This document shows, in pieces, positions 44,126 through 52,595 of a stretch of DNA of 64,000 nucleotides. The first letter of the stretch is position 1; the number at the start of each line of letters is the position of its first letter. The notes under the pieces were generated by a model. It was not told the origin of the DNA, did no database searches, and saw nothing but the letters and a program-made list of their open reading frames with translations. A program made the position numbers and the translations under genes. The DNA is from DASTFY01 sp963829955. GTDB lineage: Bacteria; Actinomycetota; Acidimicrobiia; Acidimicrobiales; Ilumatobacteraceae. The DNA lies in contig CAWHKS010000025.1 of NCBI GenBank assembly GCA_963829955.1, forward strand, positions 62,001-126,000, read 5' to 3'.

Positions 44126-44623
44126 ATGGACGCCGCGCCGCTCGTCGTACTCGCCATGGGCTCGCGCTCGGACTGGTCGGTCGTGGAGCACACGGCGACG
44201 ACGCTCGACGAGCTGGGCGTCGCATACGAGGCGAGGGTGGTGTCGGCCCACCGGACCCCCCACCTGATGCCCGAGCTGACGGCGTGGGCCGAGGGCGCCG
44301 GCGTGGAGGTCATCGTCGCCGCGGCCGGAGGGGCCGCGCACCTGCCCGGCATGCTCGCCGCCCACACGGTGCTGCCCGTGCTGGGCATCCCGGTCCCCTC
44401 GCAGCACCTCCAGGGGCTGGACTCGCTGCTGTCGATCGTGCAGATGCCCGCAGGGGTCCCTGTCGCCACGCTGGCCATCGGGCGGGCCGGTGCCGTCAAC
44501 GCCGCGCTGCTGGCCGCCGCCATCGTGTCCGCCGGGCGGCCAGAGCTGCGGGCCCGGCTGCAGGCGTGGCGGGCCGCTCAGACCGAGGCGGTGCTGGCCG
44601 CGCCCGATCCCCGCACTCCGTGA
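44126..44623 (+). CDS. purE: N5-carboxyaminoimidazole ribonucleotide mutase (PurE)
   Basis: Purine biosynthesis; converts N5-CAIR to CAIR, product of PurK, the next gene. ATG 44126 gives MDAAPLVVLAMGSRSDW, then VVSAHRTPHLMPELTAWAEG, VIVAAAGGAAHLPGMLAAHT and VPVLGIPVPSQHLQGLDSLL in close to consensus form. 165 residues, a complete PurE. It is in the same open frame as the upstream hydrolase. Its stop overlaps the purK start (GTGA). Confidence 0.93.
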   Translation: MDAAPLVVLAMGSRSDWSVVEHTATTLDELGVAYEARVVSAHRTPHLMPELTAWAEGAGVEVIVAAAGGAAHLPGMLAAHTVLPVLGIPVPSQHLQGLDSLLSIVQMPAGVPVATLAIGRAGAVNAALLAAAIVSAGRPELRARLQAWRAAQTEAVLAAPDPRTP

Positions 44624-45756
44624 CGCCGCTGCGCCCGGTGCCGGCGTCCGTCACCGTCGGCATCCTCGGTGGCGGCCAGCTCGGCCGCATGCTGGCGCTG
44701 GCCGGTGTCCCGCTGGGCATCCGGTGCCTGGTGCTGGAGCCGGCGGCGCATGCCCCCGCGGGCGCCGCGGCCGAGGTGCTGCCGGCGCCCTACGACGATC
44801 GCGGCGCGCTGGAGGAGCTGGCCCGGCGCTGCAGCGTCGTCACCATCGAGGTGGAGCATGTGCCCGTCGAGTCCTTGGCCTGGCTGGCCGACCGCCTCCC
44901 GGTCCACCCGTCACCAGAGGTGGTCGCGGTCGGGCAGGACCGGCTGGCCGAGAAGCGTCGGCTGGCCCGCCTCGGCATCCCCACCGCGCCGTGGGCCGAC
45001 GCCGGCGAGTTGGAGCACGGCTTCCCCGCGGGGACCATCCTCAAGCTGAGCACGGGCGGCTTCGACGGCCGGGGCCAGGCCCGCTTGGAGCCGTCGGCCT
45101 CCGGAGCCGAGGTGGCGGCCGCCCTGGAAGCGCTCGGCGGATCGGCGGTGGCCGAGGAGGTGGTGGCCTTCGACCGCGAGCTGTCCATCGTCGCTGCTCG
45201 CAGTCCCGTCGGTGAGATGGCGGTGTACCCCGTGGTCGAGAACCGTCACGCCGACGGCATCCTGCGGGAGTCCATCGCGCCCGCACCGGGGCTGTCCCCG
45301 TCGCTGCAGGACGAAGCGGTGCGCCTGGTCGTCGACCTCATGGACGAGCTCGGGCACGTCGGCGTCATGGCGCTGGAGCTGTTCGAGGTCGACGGCGCGC
45401 TGCTGGCCAACGAGCTGGCGCCCCGCGTCCACAACTCAGGCCACTGGACGATCGAGGGCGCGGTCACGAGCCAGTTCGAGCAGCACCTGCGCGCCATCTG
45501 CGGGCTGCCGTTGGGCGACACCGGAATCCGGGGCCCTGCGGCGATGATGAACGTCATCGGCACCGAGGCCGAGCCCGGTGACGTGCTGGCGGTCCCCGGC
45601 GCGCACCTCCACCGCTACGGGAAGGAGCCGCGCCCGCACCGCAAGATCGGGCACATCACGGTGGTGGGCGCCGACGAGCGCCAGCGGGACGAGCGGCTGG
45701 CCACCGTCCGGGCGGTGGTGGGGCGAGCCGAGGTCAGGCCGGCGTCATCGCCATGA
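44620..45756 (+). CDS. purK: N5-carboxyaminoimidazole ribonucleotide synthase (PurK)
   Basis: ATP-grasp enzyme making N5-CAIR from AIR, bicarbonate and ATP. VGILGGGQLGRMLALAG near residue 13, then TIEVEHVP, the ATP-grasp segments LKLSTGGFDGRGQARL and VVAFDRELSIVAARS, and LANELAPRVHNSGHWTIEGA, all standard PurK. 378 residues. GTG start overlapping purE. It overlaps the convergent htpX by 23 bases at the 3' ends. Confidence 0.95.
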   Translation: MTPLRPVPASVTVGILGGGQLGRMLALAGVPLGIRCLVLEPAAHAPAGAAAEVLPAPYDDRGALEELARRCSVVTIEVEHVPVESLAWLADRLPVHPSPEVVAVGQDRLAEKRRLARLGIPTAPWADAGELEHGFPAGTILKLSTGGFDGRGQARLEPSASGAEVAAALEALGGSAVAEEVVAFDRELSIVAARSPVGEMAVYPVVENRHADGILRESIAPAPGLSPSLQDEAVRLVVDLMDELGHVGVMALELFEVDGALLANELAPRVHNSGHWTIEGAVTSQFEQHLRAICGLPLGDTGIRGPAAMMNVIGTEAEPGDVLAVPGAHLHRYGKEPRPHRKIGHITVVGADERQRDERLATVRAVVGRAEVRPASSP

Positions 45757-46606
45757 GGCGGGCGATGCGGTCCTCCGTCGACGGGTGGGTCGAGAAGAGC
45801 CGCGCCATGTCGACGCCCCGCTTGGGGTGATGCGCCTCGGCCAGCGGGTTGTGGATCCACATCGACGCCTGCGACGGGTTGACCGCCATCGGGACCTGGT
45901 GGGCCATCGAGTCGATGCGCCCCAACGCCTCCGCGAGAGGCCGACCCGTGCGCAGCAGTTCGGCTGCGCCCCGATCGGCCTCGTACTCGCGTGATCGGGA
46001 GATGGCCATCTGCAGCAGGCCGGCGGCCATCGGAGCGAGGATGCTGGCGGCCAGGAGGACGAGCGGGTTGGGCCGGTCGTCGTCGTCACCGCCGCCGAAC
46101 ATCCCTGACCACAGCGCCATGTTGGCGATGAAGGAGATGGCCGTGGCGATGGCCGCGGCCACCGAGCCGATGAGGATGTCCCTGTGCTTGACGTGCATGA
46201 GCTCGTGGGCCATCACACCCTCGAGCTCGTCCTTCGGCATCTGGCGCAGCAGGCCAACCGTCGCGCAGACCACGGCGTGCTTGGGGTTCCGGCCGGTGGC
46301 GAAGGCGTTGGGCTGCTCGCTGGGTGAGATGGCGACCTGTGGCATCGGAAGACCGGCCCGCTCGGCGAGCGACCGGACGAGGCCGTAGAACTCCGGCGAG
46401 TCGGCCTCCGTGATGATCTGGGCGTGGGCCGAGCGCAGAGCCAGCTTGCCGCTGAACCAGTACGTGCCGCCGACCGTGACGAGCGCGATCACAAGCCCGA
46501 GGAGCAGCGCGGTGGTGCTGCCGCCGCCCAGGACGCCGGCGACGAGGATGATGAGACCACCCAGACCGCCGAGCAGCACGGTGGTCTTCACGGTGTTGGC
46601 GAACAT
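45734..46606 (-). CDS. htpX: membrane zinc metalloprotease HtpX
   Basis: M48-family quality-control protease for membrane proteins. Two N-terminal hydrophobic helices, HELMHVKHRDILIG zinc motif near residue 133, another pair of hydrophobic segments, and the distal Glu in SREYEADRGAAELLRTG. C-terminal FSTHPSTEDRIARL is typical. 290 residues. ATG at 46606. It converges on purK with a 23-base overlap of coding ends. Confidence 0.93.
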   Translation of the reverse strand: MFANTVKTTVLLGGLGGLIILVAGVLGGGSTTALLLGLVIALVTVGGTYWFSGKLALRSAHAQIITEADSPEFYGLVRSLAERAGLPMPQVAISPSEQPNAFATGRNPKHAVVCATVGLLRQMPKDELEGVMAHELMHVKHRDILIGSVAAAIATAISFIANMALWSGMFGGGDDDDRPNPLVLLAASILAPMAAGLLQMAISRSREYEADRGAAELLRTGRPLAEALGRIDSMAHQVPMAVNPSQASMWIHNPLAEAHHPKRGVDMARLFSTHPSTEDRIARLMAMTPA

Positions 46607-46751
46607 GCCCGCAAGCGTATTGCCGGCGGGCTCGATCTTGGCGCGCGAGCCGGCCTCCGTTTTGTGGAGTGAGACGCGAAGTGACGGATCGTCAGCTCCG
46701 GACCGACGCCACTACAGTCGGCAGCACCGCGCCTGCCACTGGGGGTCGACG

Positions 46752-47924
46752 ATGCGGGTCTTCTCGTTCCACTTGATGCCGTACCCGGGCCTCCCGGACG
46801 ACTACGAGGGTCCCGCCTGGGTCACCGTGCCGAACGAGATGTTCGACCCGCAGGTGGGCCACGAGATCTACAACCGCTACCTGGACGAGCTGATCTACGC
46901 CGACGAGCTGGGCTTCGATGGCGTCTGCATCAACGAGCACCACCAGAACGCCTACGGGCTCATGCCCTCGCCGAACTTGATGGGTTCGATCCTGGCCCGG
47001 CAGACCAAACAGGCGAAGATCTGCATCGTCGGCAACGCGCTGCCCCTCTACGACCCGCCGACGCGGGTGGCGGAGGAGTTCGCCATGATCGACAACATCT
47101 CCGGCGGGCGGTTGATCGCGGGCTTCGTCGTGGGTGGCGGGCCCGAGTACTACAGCTTCTCGATCAACCCGGCCCACGCCCGCGAGCGCTTCTACGAGGC
47201 CCATGAGATCGTCATCAAGGCGTGGACCGAACCGGGGCCGACCGAGTACATCGGCAAGCACTACAAGCTGCGCTTCATGAACACCTGGCCGCGGCCGATC
47301 CAGCAGCCGCACCCCGAGGTCTGGATCCCGGGGGCGGGGTCGCTGGAGACGATGGAGTTCGTCGCCAAGCACCACTACGCCTACATGGGCATCCCGTACT
47401 TCCACATCAGCGTGTTCGACCGCCAGTTCCGCATGTTCCGGGAGGCCTGTGAGCGCGAGGGCTACACGTACGAGCCGAGGCAGGCTGGCTGGCTGGAGCC
47501 CATCTACGTGGCCGAGACGGATGAGCAGGCCCGGGCCGAGTACGAGCCCCACTTCTGGTACTGGGCCCGCAAGCTGCTGCCGGGCATCGAGATCAGCCCG
47601 CCCGGCTACACGTCACTGCGGTCGATGGAGAACATCCTGAAGGGTCGCCACCAGTTCGCGCTGTCGCTCGAATCGTGGGACCAGGTCGTGGACGGTGAGT
47701 ACGCCATCGTGGGGTCGCCCGACACCGTGTTCGAGAAGCTGGTGGAGAACATCGAGCGGCTCGGGACGGGGAACCTGCTCGGGTTGTTCCAGCTCGGGAC
47801 GCTCCCCGCCGACCTCACCCGGCGCAACCTCGAGCTGTTCGCCACCGAGGTCATGCCCCGCCTCAAGGCGCGCTTCCCCGAGGGCGAGGCGATCCTGAAC
47901 CAGCTGAGCCAGGCGCAGGTCTGA
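46752..47924 (+). CDS. luciferase-like (LLM) flavin-dependent monooxygenase
   Basis: Bacterial luciferase-like TIM-barrel protein, 390 residues. VFSFHLMPYPGLPDDYEGPA, LDELIYADELGFDGVCINEH, GNALPLYDPPTRVAEEFAMI and ISGGRLIAGFVVGGGPEYYS are strong family blocks. Uses FMNH2 or F420 (the two cannot be told apart here). ATG 46752 after ACTGGGGGT. First gene of an operon with an alpha/beta hydrolase, an MFS protein and YbaK. The 145-base upstream gap holds TACAGT, a possible -10, and TGACG-GAT-CGTCA, a short dyad. Confidence 0.88.
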   Translation: MRVFSFHLMPYPGLPDDYEGPAWVTVPNEMFDPQVGHEIYNRYLDELIYADELGFDGVCINEHHQNAYGLMPSPNLMGSILARQTKQAKICIVGNALPLYDPPTRVAEEFAMIDNISGGRLIAGFVVGGGPEYYSFSINPAHARERFYEAHEIVIKAWTEPGPTEYIGKHYKLRFMNTWPRPIQQPHPEVWIPGAGSLETMEFVAKHHYAYMGIPYFHISVFDRQFRMFREACEREGYTYEPRQAGWLEPIYVAETDEQARAEYEPHFWYWARKLLPGIEISPPGYTSLRSMENILKGRHQFALSLESWDQVVDGEYAIVGSPDTVFEKLVENIERLGTGNLLGLFQLGTLPADLTRRNLELFATEVMPRLKARFPEGEAILNQLSQAQV

Positions 47925-47927
47925 AAC

Positions 47928-48731
47928 GTGGAGACCCTCTACGTCGACACCCACGTCGGCAAGGTCCAGTACCGCCGCGGCGGGACGGGGCCGGTCCTTG
48001 TCTACCTCCATTCGGCCAACGGCGAGGGCGAGGGGCTGCTGCTCCTGGACGTCCTCGCCGAGCGCTTCGACGTCATCGCGCCGATGTTCCCCGGCTTCGG
48101 CGACAGCGAGGGGCTCGACCAGATCGACGACATGGAGGACGCGACCTTCCACCTGCTCGACCTGTTCGAGCGTCTCGATGTCGAGCGTCCGATCCTGGTC
48201 GGCTCTTCGCTCGGGGGCTGGATGGCGGCGGAGCTGGCGACGCGCTACCCGGACCAGGTGTCGCGTCTCGTGCTCGTCAACCCCGCCGGTCTCTACCTCG
48301 CCGGCGCGGAGATCAAGGACATCTTCGGCCGGGGCGTGGCAGAGATGGTCCCCGACCTGTACTTCGACCAGCAGCACCCGATGGCACAGCTCATGCTCCA
48401 GTTCGCGGCGCTGGCCGCCGACCGTGACGCCGAACTGCCCTTCGAGATGGTGAAGCCCGTCTTCCAGACCATGGCCGCCACCGCCAAGCTCGGCTGGGAC
48501 CCGTACCTGCACAACCCGAAGCTCCGCAAGCGGCTGTGGCGGGTCTCGGTGCCCACGCTGGTCGTGCGAGGGGCGGCCGACACGCTCATCCCCGAGCCGC
48601 ACGCCCGCACCTACGCGGCGGAGATCCCCGGCGCGACCTACCGGGAGATCGAGGAGGCGGCGCACATGGTCATGATCGAACGACCTGACGCGCTGGCCGC
48701 TGCCATCGCGGAGTTCGCCCCGCCTCCGTGA
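47928..48731 (+). CDS. alpha/beta hydrolase
   Basis: 267 residues. HSANGEGEGLLLLDVL oxyanion region, nucleophile elbow VGSSLGGWMAAELATR, acid near RGAADTLIPEPH and His in EEAAHMVMIERPD, so the Ser-Asp-His triad is complete. GTG 47928, three bases after the luciferase-like gene. Co-transcribed luciferase-like and hydrolase pairs are often linked to breakdown of small organic compounds, but the substrate is unknown. Overlaps the MFS gene by four bases. Confidence 0.88.
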   Translation: METLYVDTHVGKVQYRRGGTGPVLVYLHSANGEGEGLLLLDVLAERFDVIAPMFPGFGDSEGLDQIDDMEDATFHLLDLFERLDVERPILVGSSLGGWMAAELATRYPDQVSRLVLVNPAGLYLAGAEIKDIFGRGVAEMVPDLYFDQQHPMAQLMLQFAALAADRDAELPFEMVKPVFQTMAATAKLGWDPYLHNPKLRKRLWRVSVPTLVVRGAADTLIPEPHARTYAAEIPGATYREIEEAAHMVMIERPDALAAAIAEFAPPP

Positions 48732-49983
48732 CGGCCGTCCCGGCCGGCGCCGTCGCACCGACGCCGGTCCGCTTCACCGCGGGCTGGGTGGTGGTGGCGG
48801 CCTCGTTCACCGTCCTCCTGGTCAGTTCGGGCCTCGGTTTCTACGGGTTGTCCGTGTACCTGGCCGCCATCACCCGTGAGCAGGGGTTCTCCACAGGATC
48901 GGTGTCCGCGGCCACGTCCGTGTTCTTCATCGTGTCGGGCATCACGGGGCGGCTGGTGGCGCCGCTCATCGCCCGTGTGGACGTGCGCTGGGTGCTCATG
49001 GGCGGCGCCGCGCTGTCAGCCCTGTCGCTCCTGCTCCTCGGTCGGGTGACCTCGATCGCCCAGATCTTCCTCGTCTATGTGTTCTTCGGCGCGGGCTTCG
49101 CTGCCGGTGGCCTGGTGCCGACCACGACGGTGCTCACGCGCTGGTTCCACCGTCGCCGGGCGCTGGCGTTGTCGGTCGCCTCGACGGGACTGTCCGTCGG
49201 AGGGCTCACGCTCACGCGGATGGCGTCGGGCCTGATCAGCGACGAGGGCATGGAGGCGGCGACGCCGTGGCTCGCTCTGACGTACCTCGTGATCATGGCC
49301 ATCGCCGTGCCCTTCGTCTACCCGAGCCCGGCGGCGCGCGGACTGCGGCCCGACGGCGCGGTGATCGCCGAGGGTGAAGAGGCGCCCGCCATCGACGGGG
49401 TGCCGTACGAGCGGGCGGTGCGCTCCCGGTACTTCATCCTGGCCACCGTTGCGTTCGTGTGCTTCATGGGCGCGCAGGTCGGTGGCATCGCACAGCTGGC
49501 CAAGCTGGGGGAGGAGCGGGTGGATGTCGACGCCGGTGCCCTCGCCCTGTCGGTGCTGGCGCTGTGCAGCGTCATCTTCAGGCTGATCGGCGGCGCGCTC
49601 GCGCCCCGGCTCCCGCTCACGGGGATGGCGGCCGGGTTGGCGGTCGTGCAGACGTTCGCGCTGGCCGCGCTGGCGTTCGTGGGCGGCGAGGCCGGCCTCC
49701 TGGCGGCCTCCGCGCTGTTCGGCGCCACTGTCGGCAATCTGTTGATGTTGCAACCACTCCTGATGGCCGAGGTGTTCGGTGTGCTCGACTATCCCCGCGT
49801 GTTCTCGTTGAACCAACTCATCGTCTCGGCCGGCGTAGCCGTGGGCCCGTTCCTACTCGGCGTGCTCCACGACTCCAGCGGGTACCGGCTGGCGTACCTG
49901 GTCGCAGCAGCTCTGTCGTTCCTGGGCGCGCTGCGTTGTGGTCGGCCGGGCCGGCGGATCGGACCCGGGCGGCATTGGCCTGA
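48728..49983 (+). CDS. MFS transporter, C-terminal frameshift
   Basis: Major facilitator protein of the OxlT/MCT-like branch, with 12 hydrophobic segments (for example FTVLLVSSGLGFYGLSVYLA, YVFFGAGFAAGGLVPTTTVL). GTG start overlapping the hydrolase. After LAYLVAAALSFLGAL, near 49925-49937, the open frame runs unconserved into ybaK up to 50560; one frame over it would read ALWSAGPADRTRAALA and stop at 49983, overlapping the ybaK ATG by one base. That neat coupling supports a missing base in the sequence. Natural length about 418 residues. Confidence 0.83.
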
Positions 49984-50453
49984 TGCATCCGAACGTGCAG
50001 CGGGTGGTCGCCGCCGCCGCAGACCTCGGCCTCACCATCGAGGTGCGGACCTTCCCGGAGGGCACGAAGACGGCCGCCGACGCCGCGGCCGCGATCGGCG
50101 TCGAGGTGGGCCAGATCGTCAAGAGCCTCGTGTTCGCCGTGGACGGCCACGTCCTGATGGCGCTCGTGTCAGGCGCGAACCAGCTGGACGAGCGCAAGCT
50201 GGCGGCGGCCGCGGGCGGGGCGAACGCAGGCCGCGTGGACGCCGATGTGGTCCGGGAGGCGACGGGCTTCCCGATCGGAGGCGTCCCGCCCTTCGCGCAC
50301 GCCACCTCGCTCCGGGTGTTCGTCGACCCGGATCTCCTCGAGTGGGACGAGGTGTGGGCCGCCGCCGGCACCTGGCACGACGTCTTCGGCATCACCCCGA
50401 CCGCGCTCGTCCGCGCCACCAACGGCGACGTGGTCGACCTGCGGAAGGGCTGA
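49983..50453 (+). CDS. YbaK/ProX-family aminoacyl-tRNA deacylase
   Basis: 156 residues in the YbaK/EbsC fold: NVQRVVAAAADLGLTIEVRT, AAAAIGVEVGQIVKSLVFAV, SGANQLDERKLAAAAGG and TGFPIGGVPPFAHAT; the last block is the conserved IGGVPPxGH-like region. These proteins hydrolyse mischarged tRNAs such as Cys-tRNA-Pro or Ala-tRNA-Pro. The short ProRS (13343-14758) has no editing insertion, so such a trans-editing factor fits. ATG 49983 shares a base with the MFS stop in the restored frame. Confidence 0.9.
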   Translation: MHPNVQRVVAAAADLGLTIEVRTFPEGTKTAADAAAAIGVEVGQIVKSLVFAVDGHVLMALVSGANQLDERKLAAAAGGANAGRVDADVVREATGFPIGGVPPFAHATSLRVFVDPDLLEWDEVWAAAGTWHDVFGITPTALVRATNGDVVDLRKG

Positions 50454-50511
50454 CGGCGCTCCGGCCAGGGTTCTCTAGGCTCCGCGTCGGCGGCCACGAA
50501 AGGAGTCCTCC

Positions 50512-50928
50512 ATGGAACGAGCCCGGCGCCGGTCCTTCATGGTCGGTGCGCTGTCGTTGACGGCACTCATAGCGGTCGCCGCCTGCAGTGACGAGGAGAG
50601 CGCCAGCGAGCAGGTGTGCGATGCGCGGTCCTCGTTGCGCGATTCGGTCGAAACCGTCACCAGCGACCTCCGCGAAGGCAACCTCGGCGAGGCCCAGGAT
50701 GCTGTCCCGGAGGTGCGCGAGTCCTACGACGAGCTCGTGTCGGCGCTCGGTGATCTGAGCGAGGAGGAGAGGTCCGCTCTGCAGCCCGAGGTGGACTCCC
50801 TTCGCTCGGCCGTCGAGGCGCTGCCTCAGGCGGACAGCCTCGAGGACCTCGGTTCCGGCATCGACGCCGTCGTCGCCGACGTCCAGGGCATCTACGACTC
50901 GATCACCCAGTCGCTGGACTGCTCCTGA
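50512..50928 (+). CDS. small lipoprotein, helical, function unknown
   Basis: 138 residues from ATG 50512 after GAAAGGAG. A basic start and a hydrophobic segment end in the lipobox IAVAAC (Cys 25). The mature part is acidic and almost entirely helical with heptad-like spacing (SLRDSVETVTSDLREGNLGE), with one Cys near its start (residue 35) and another at the very end. No family was recognised. Not tightly linked to neighbours; a TAGGCT at 50476 may be its -10. Confidence 0.72.
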   Translation: MERARRRSFMVGALSLTALIAVAACSDEESASEQVCDARSSLRDSVETVTSDLREGNLGEAQDAVPEVRESYDELVSALGDLSEEERSALQPEVDSLRSAVEALPQADSLEDLGSGIDAVVADVQGIYDSITQSLDCS

Positions 50929-50935
50929 GGCAGTG

Positions 50936-50963
50936 CATGCAGGCGTGCTAGCATGCCTGCATG
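50936..50963 (+). promoter_or_regulatory. 28-bp near-perfect palindrome over the vapB start (toxin-antitoxin operator)
   Basis: CATGCAGGC and GCCTGCATG arms with TGCTAGCA in the centre; only one base pair of 14 is mismatched. It ends with the antitoxin ATG. TAGCAT (50949-50954) inside it is a fair -10 box, which would place the transcript start at about the ATG, that is, a leaderless message. Such operators bind the antitoxin/toxin complex for autoregulation. Confidence 0.7.
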
Positions 50964-51257
50964 GCCCAGATCACGATCCGAGCCGGGGAGGACCTCATTC
51001 TCCGCGTCAAGCAGTGCGCGTCCGAGCAGGGGAAGTCGATGAACGAGTACGTGACCATCGTGCTCGAGGTGGCCACCAATCCCTCCAACGCCTCGACCGC
51101 GGGCGAGCGCGTGCGCGAGCGCTTGGCCAGGGCGGGGCTGCTGGCCGAGCTTCCTCCGTTCGAGGGAGTTCGACCGAGTCGCGCTGAGTTCGAGGCCGCA
51201 GCCCGGGAGGCGGCGCAGGGCACCCCGCTCTCCGACATCATCAGCGAGATGCGGTGA
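50961..51257 (+). CDS. VapB-like antitoxin (ribbon-helix-helix type)
   Basis: 98 residues. The N-terminal 45 form a ribbon-helix-helix DNA-binding motif: AQITIRAGEDLILRVKQCAS then EQGKSMNEYVTIVLEVAT. The C-terminal half (RAEFEAAAREAAQGTPLSDI) would wrap the toxin. Overlaps the PIN-domain gene by four bases (ATGCGGTGA context, GTG start), the normal antitoxin-toxin order. The palindrome at 50936 is its probable operator. Confidence 0.85.
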   Translation: MAQITIRAGEDLILRVKQCASEQGKSMNEYVTIVLEVATNPSNASTAGERVRERLARAGLLAELPPFEGVRPSRAEFEAAAREAAQGTPLSDIISEMR

Positions 51258-51739
51258 CCGCGTTCTTCGACGCCTCGGCGCTCGTCAAGCTCTATGTGCA
51301 AGAGCCAGAGAATGACGTCGTGCCCAGCGTCGATGACCCACCGATGATCTCCGAGCTGACTCGAGTCGAGCTGCCCGCTGCGTTCTGGCGGAAGCACCGG
51401 CTCGGCCAGCTCAGCGCCCACGCCGCGGCGCGCCTGTCGAGCGAGTTTGCGGCCGACTACTACGGGGAGGGAGGTGAGCCGCGGTTCGCGGTCATGCGCA
51501 TCTCGGACCCCACGGTGTCCATGGCGGCGCGCCTGGTGGCAAGGGCGGACCTGCGGGCCGGTGACGCCATCCAACTCGCCGCGGCGCTCGTCGCCCGGCA
51601 TGTGGGTCGCGAGGTGACGGCGTTCGCCGCTTTCGACGCCCGCTTGCGCACCGCGGCGGCGATCGAGGGCTTCACGCTGGTGCCGTCCTCGCTGGCTGCC
51701 GGCGGTCGGCCTCCGTCGTCGGAACGACCGTACGATTGA
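51254..51739 (+). CDS. VapC-like PIN-domain toxin ribonuclease
   Basis: 161 residues. First acidic residue in FFDASALVKLYVQE (Asp 5), a Glu in SELTRVELPAAFWR, and the later pair DAIQLAAALV and FAAFDARLRTAAA give the usual PIN acidic set for Mg-dependent RNA cleavage, likely of tRNA or rRNA. GTG 51254 overlapping the antitoxin. It ends six bases before the flavin-oxidase ATG. Base use looks like the neighbours, so recent transfer is not evident. Confidence 0.85.
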   Translation: MTAFFDASALVKLYVQEPENDVVPSVDDPPMISELTRVELPAAFWRKHRLGQLSAHAAARLSSEFAADYYGEGGEPRFAVMRISDPTVSMAARLVARADLRAGDAIQLAAALVARHVGREVTAFAAFDARLRTAAAIEGFTLVPSSLAAGGRPPSSERPYD

Positions 51740-51744
51740 CGGCC

Positions 51745-52392
51745 ATGGACACCCCCTTCGACCATGTCCTCACGACCGTCGACGAGTTGCGGGAGCTGTA
51801 CCGCCAGCCGTCCCGCCTGGTCCAGGCCAAGAAGGTCGGCACGCTGGACGACGCGACGCGGGCGTTCATCACCGCCTCGCCGTTCGTGCTGCTGGCGACG
51901 TCCGCCGCTGACGGCTCGTGCGACGTGTCACCCCGCGGCGGCCCGCCCGGCTTCGTGCGGGCGCTGGACGACCGGCGCCTGGCTCTCCCCGACCTCAGCG
52001 GCAACAACCTGCTCGACTCCCTCGTCAACGTGACGTCGAACCCCCACGTGGGGATGCTCTTCCTGCTCCCGGGCCGCGATGAGACGCTGCGGGTCGACGG
52101 GCGGGCCTGGGTGACCGTCGACCCGACCGTGCTCGAGCGGTGGGACGACGAGCTGTCACGGCCGAAGACCGCGGTCGGGATCGAGGTGGAGCACGCGTTC
52201 ATCCACTGCGCCAAGTCCTTCCGCCGGGGCCGGGTGTGGGACCCGTCGTCGTGGGCCGAGCTGGCCACCGCGCCGGACGCTTGCGAGCTGCTGGTCTCCC
52301 ACATGAACCTCGATGTGGCGCCTGCCGACGTCAGGGCCAACCTGGAGCAGGGCTACGCCCACGACCTGACGGCCGAGCGGGTCAGCTCCTAG
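51745..52392 (+). CDS. pyridoxamine 5'-phosphate oxidase-like flavoprotein (MSMEG_1061 type)
   Basis: 215 residues with a split-barrel flavin fold: FITASPFVLLATSAADGSCD, VSPRGGPPGFVRALDDRRL, LPDLSGNNLLDSLVNVTSNP and HVGMLFLLPGRDETLRVDG. This matches the PNPOx subfamily typified by MSMEG_1061, whose members bind FMN or F420. The ATG at 51745 is used instead of TTG 51736. Its last four codons and stop lie inside the first copy of a 72-bp tandem repeat that continues beyond the gene. Confidence 0.85.
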   Translation: MDTPFDHVLTTVDELRELYRQPSRLVQAKKVGTLDDATRAFITASPFVLLATSAADGSCDVSPRGGPPGFVRALDDRRLALPDLSGNNLLDSLVNVTSNPHVGMLFLLPGRDETLRVDGRAWVTVDPTVLERWDDELSRPKTAVGIEVEHAFIHCAKSFRRGRVWDPSSWAELATAPDACELLVSHMNLDVAPADVRANLEQGYAHDLTAERVSS

Positions 52393-52595
52393 CGTCCGCG
52401 TCAGTCGCGGTCACTTTCCCCGCCCAAAGCGTGGAACCTGACCGTCTTGCGGGTCAGCTCCTAGCGTCCGCGTGAGCCGCGGTCACGTTCCCCGCCCAAA
52501 GCGTGGGACCTGACCGTCTTGCGGGTCAGCTCCTAGCGTCCGCGTCAGTCGCGGTCACGTTCCCCGCACAAAGCGTAGAACCTGACCGTCGGGCG
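52381..52595 (+). repeat. three tandem copies of a 72-bp repeat
   Basis: Copies at 52381-52452, 52453-52524 and 52525-52595 start GTCAGCTCCTAGCGTCCGCG and differ at only a few positions. Copy 1 contains the end of the flavoprotein gene (Val-Ser-Ser-stop). Each copy can fold: CGGTCA pairs with TGACCG and an inner GTTCC-type arm with GGAAC, loop CCGCCC-AAAGCGT; copy 2 has GGGAC, which keeps pairing through G-T. A smaller CCGCG/CGCGG stem precedes it. No gene of its own. Confidence 0.85.

Noticed and set aside
49984..50560. MFS protein extended to 610 residues
   Set aside because: The extra part is an Arg/Gly-rich shadow of ybaK, caused by a frame break near 49930.
52381..52595. 72-bp repeats as a CRISPR array
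   Set aside because: Units are directly adjacent with no variable spacers, and no cas gene is near.
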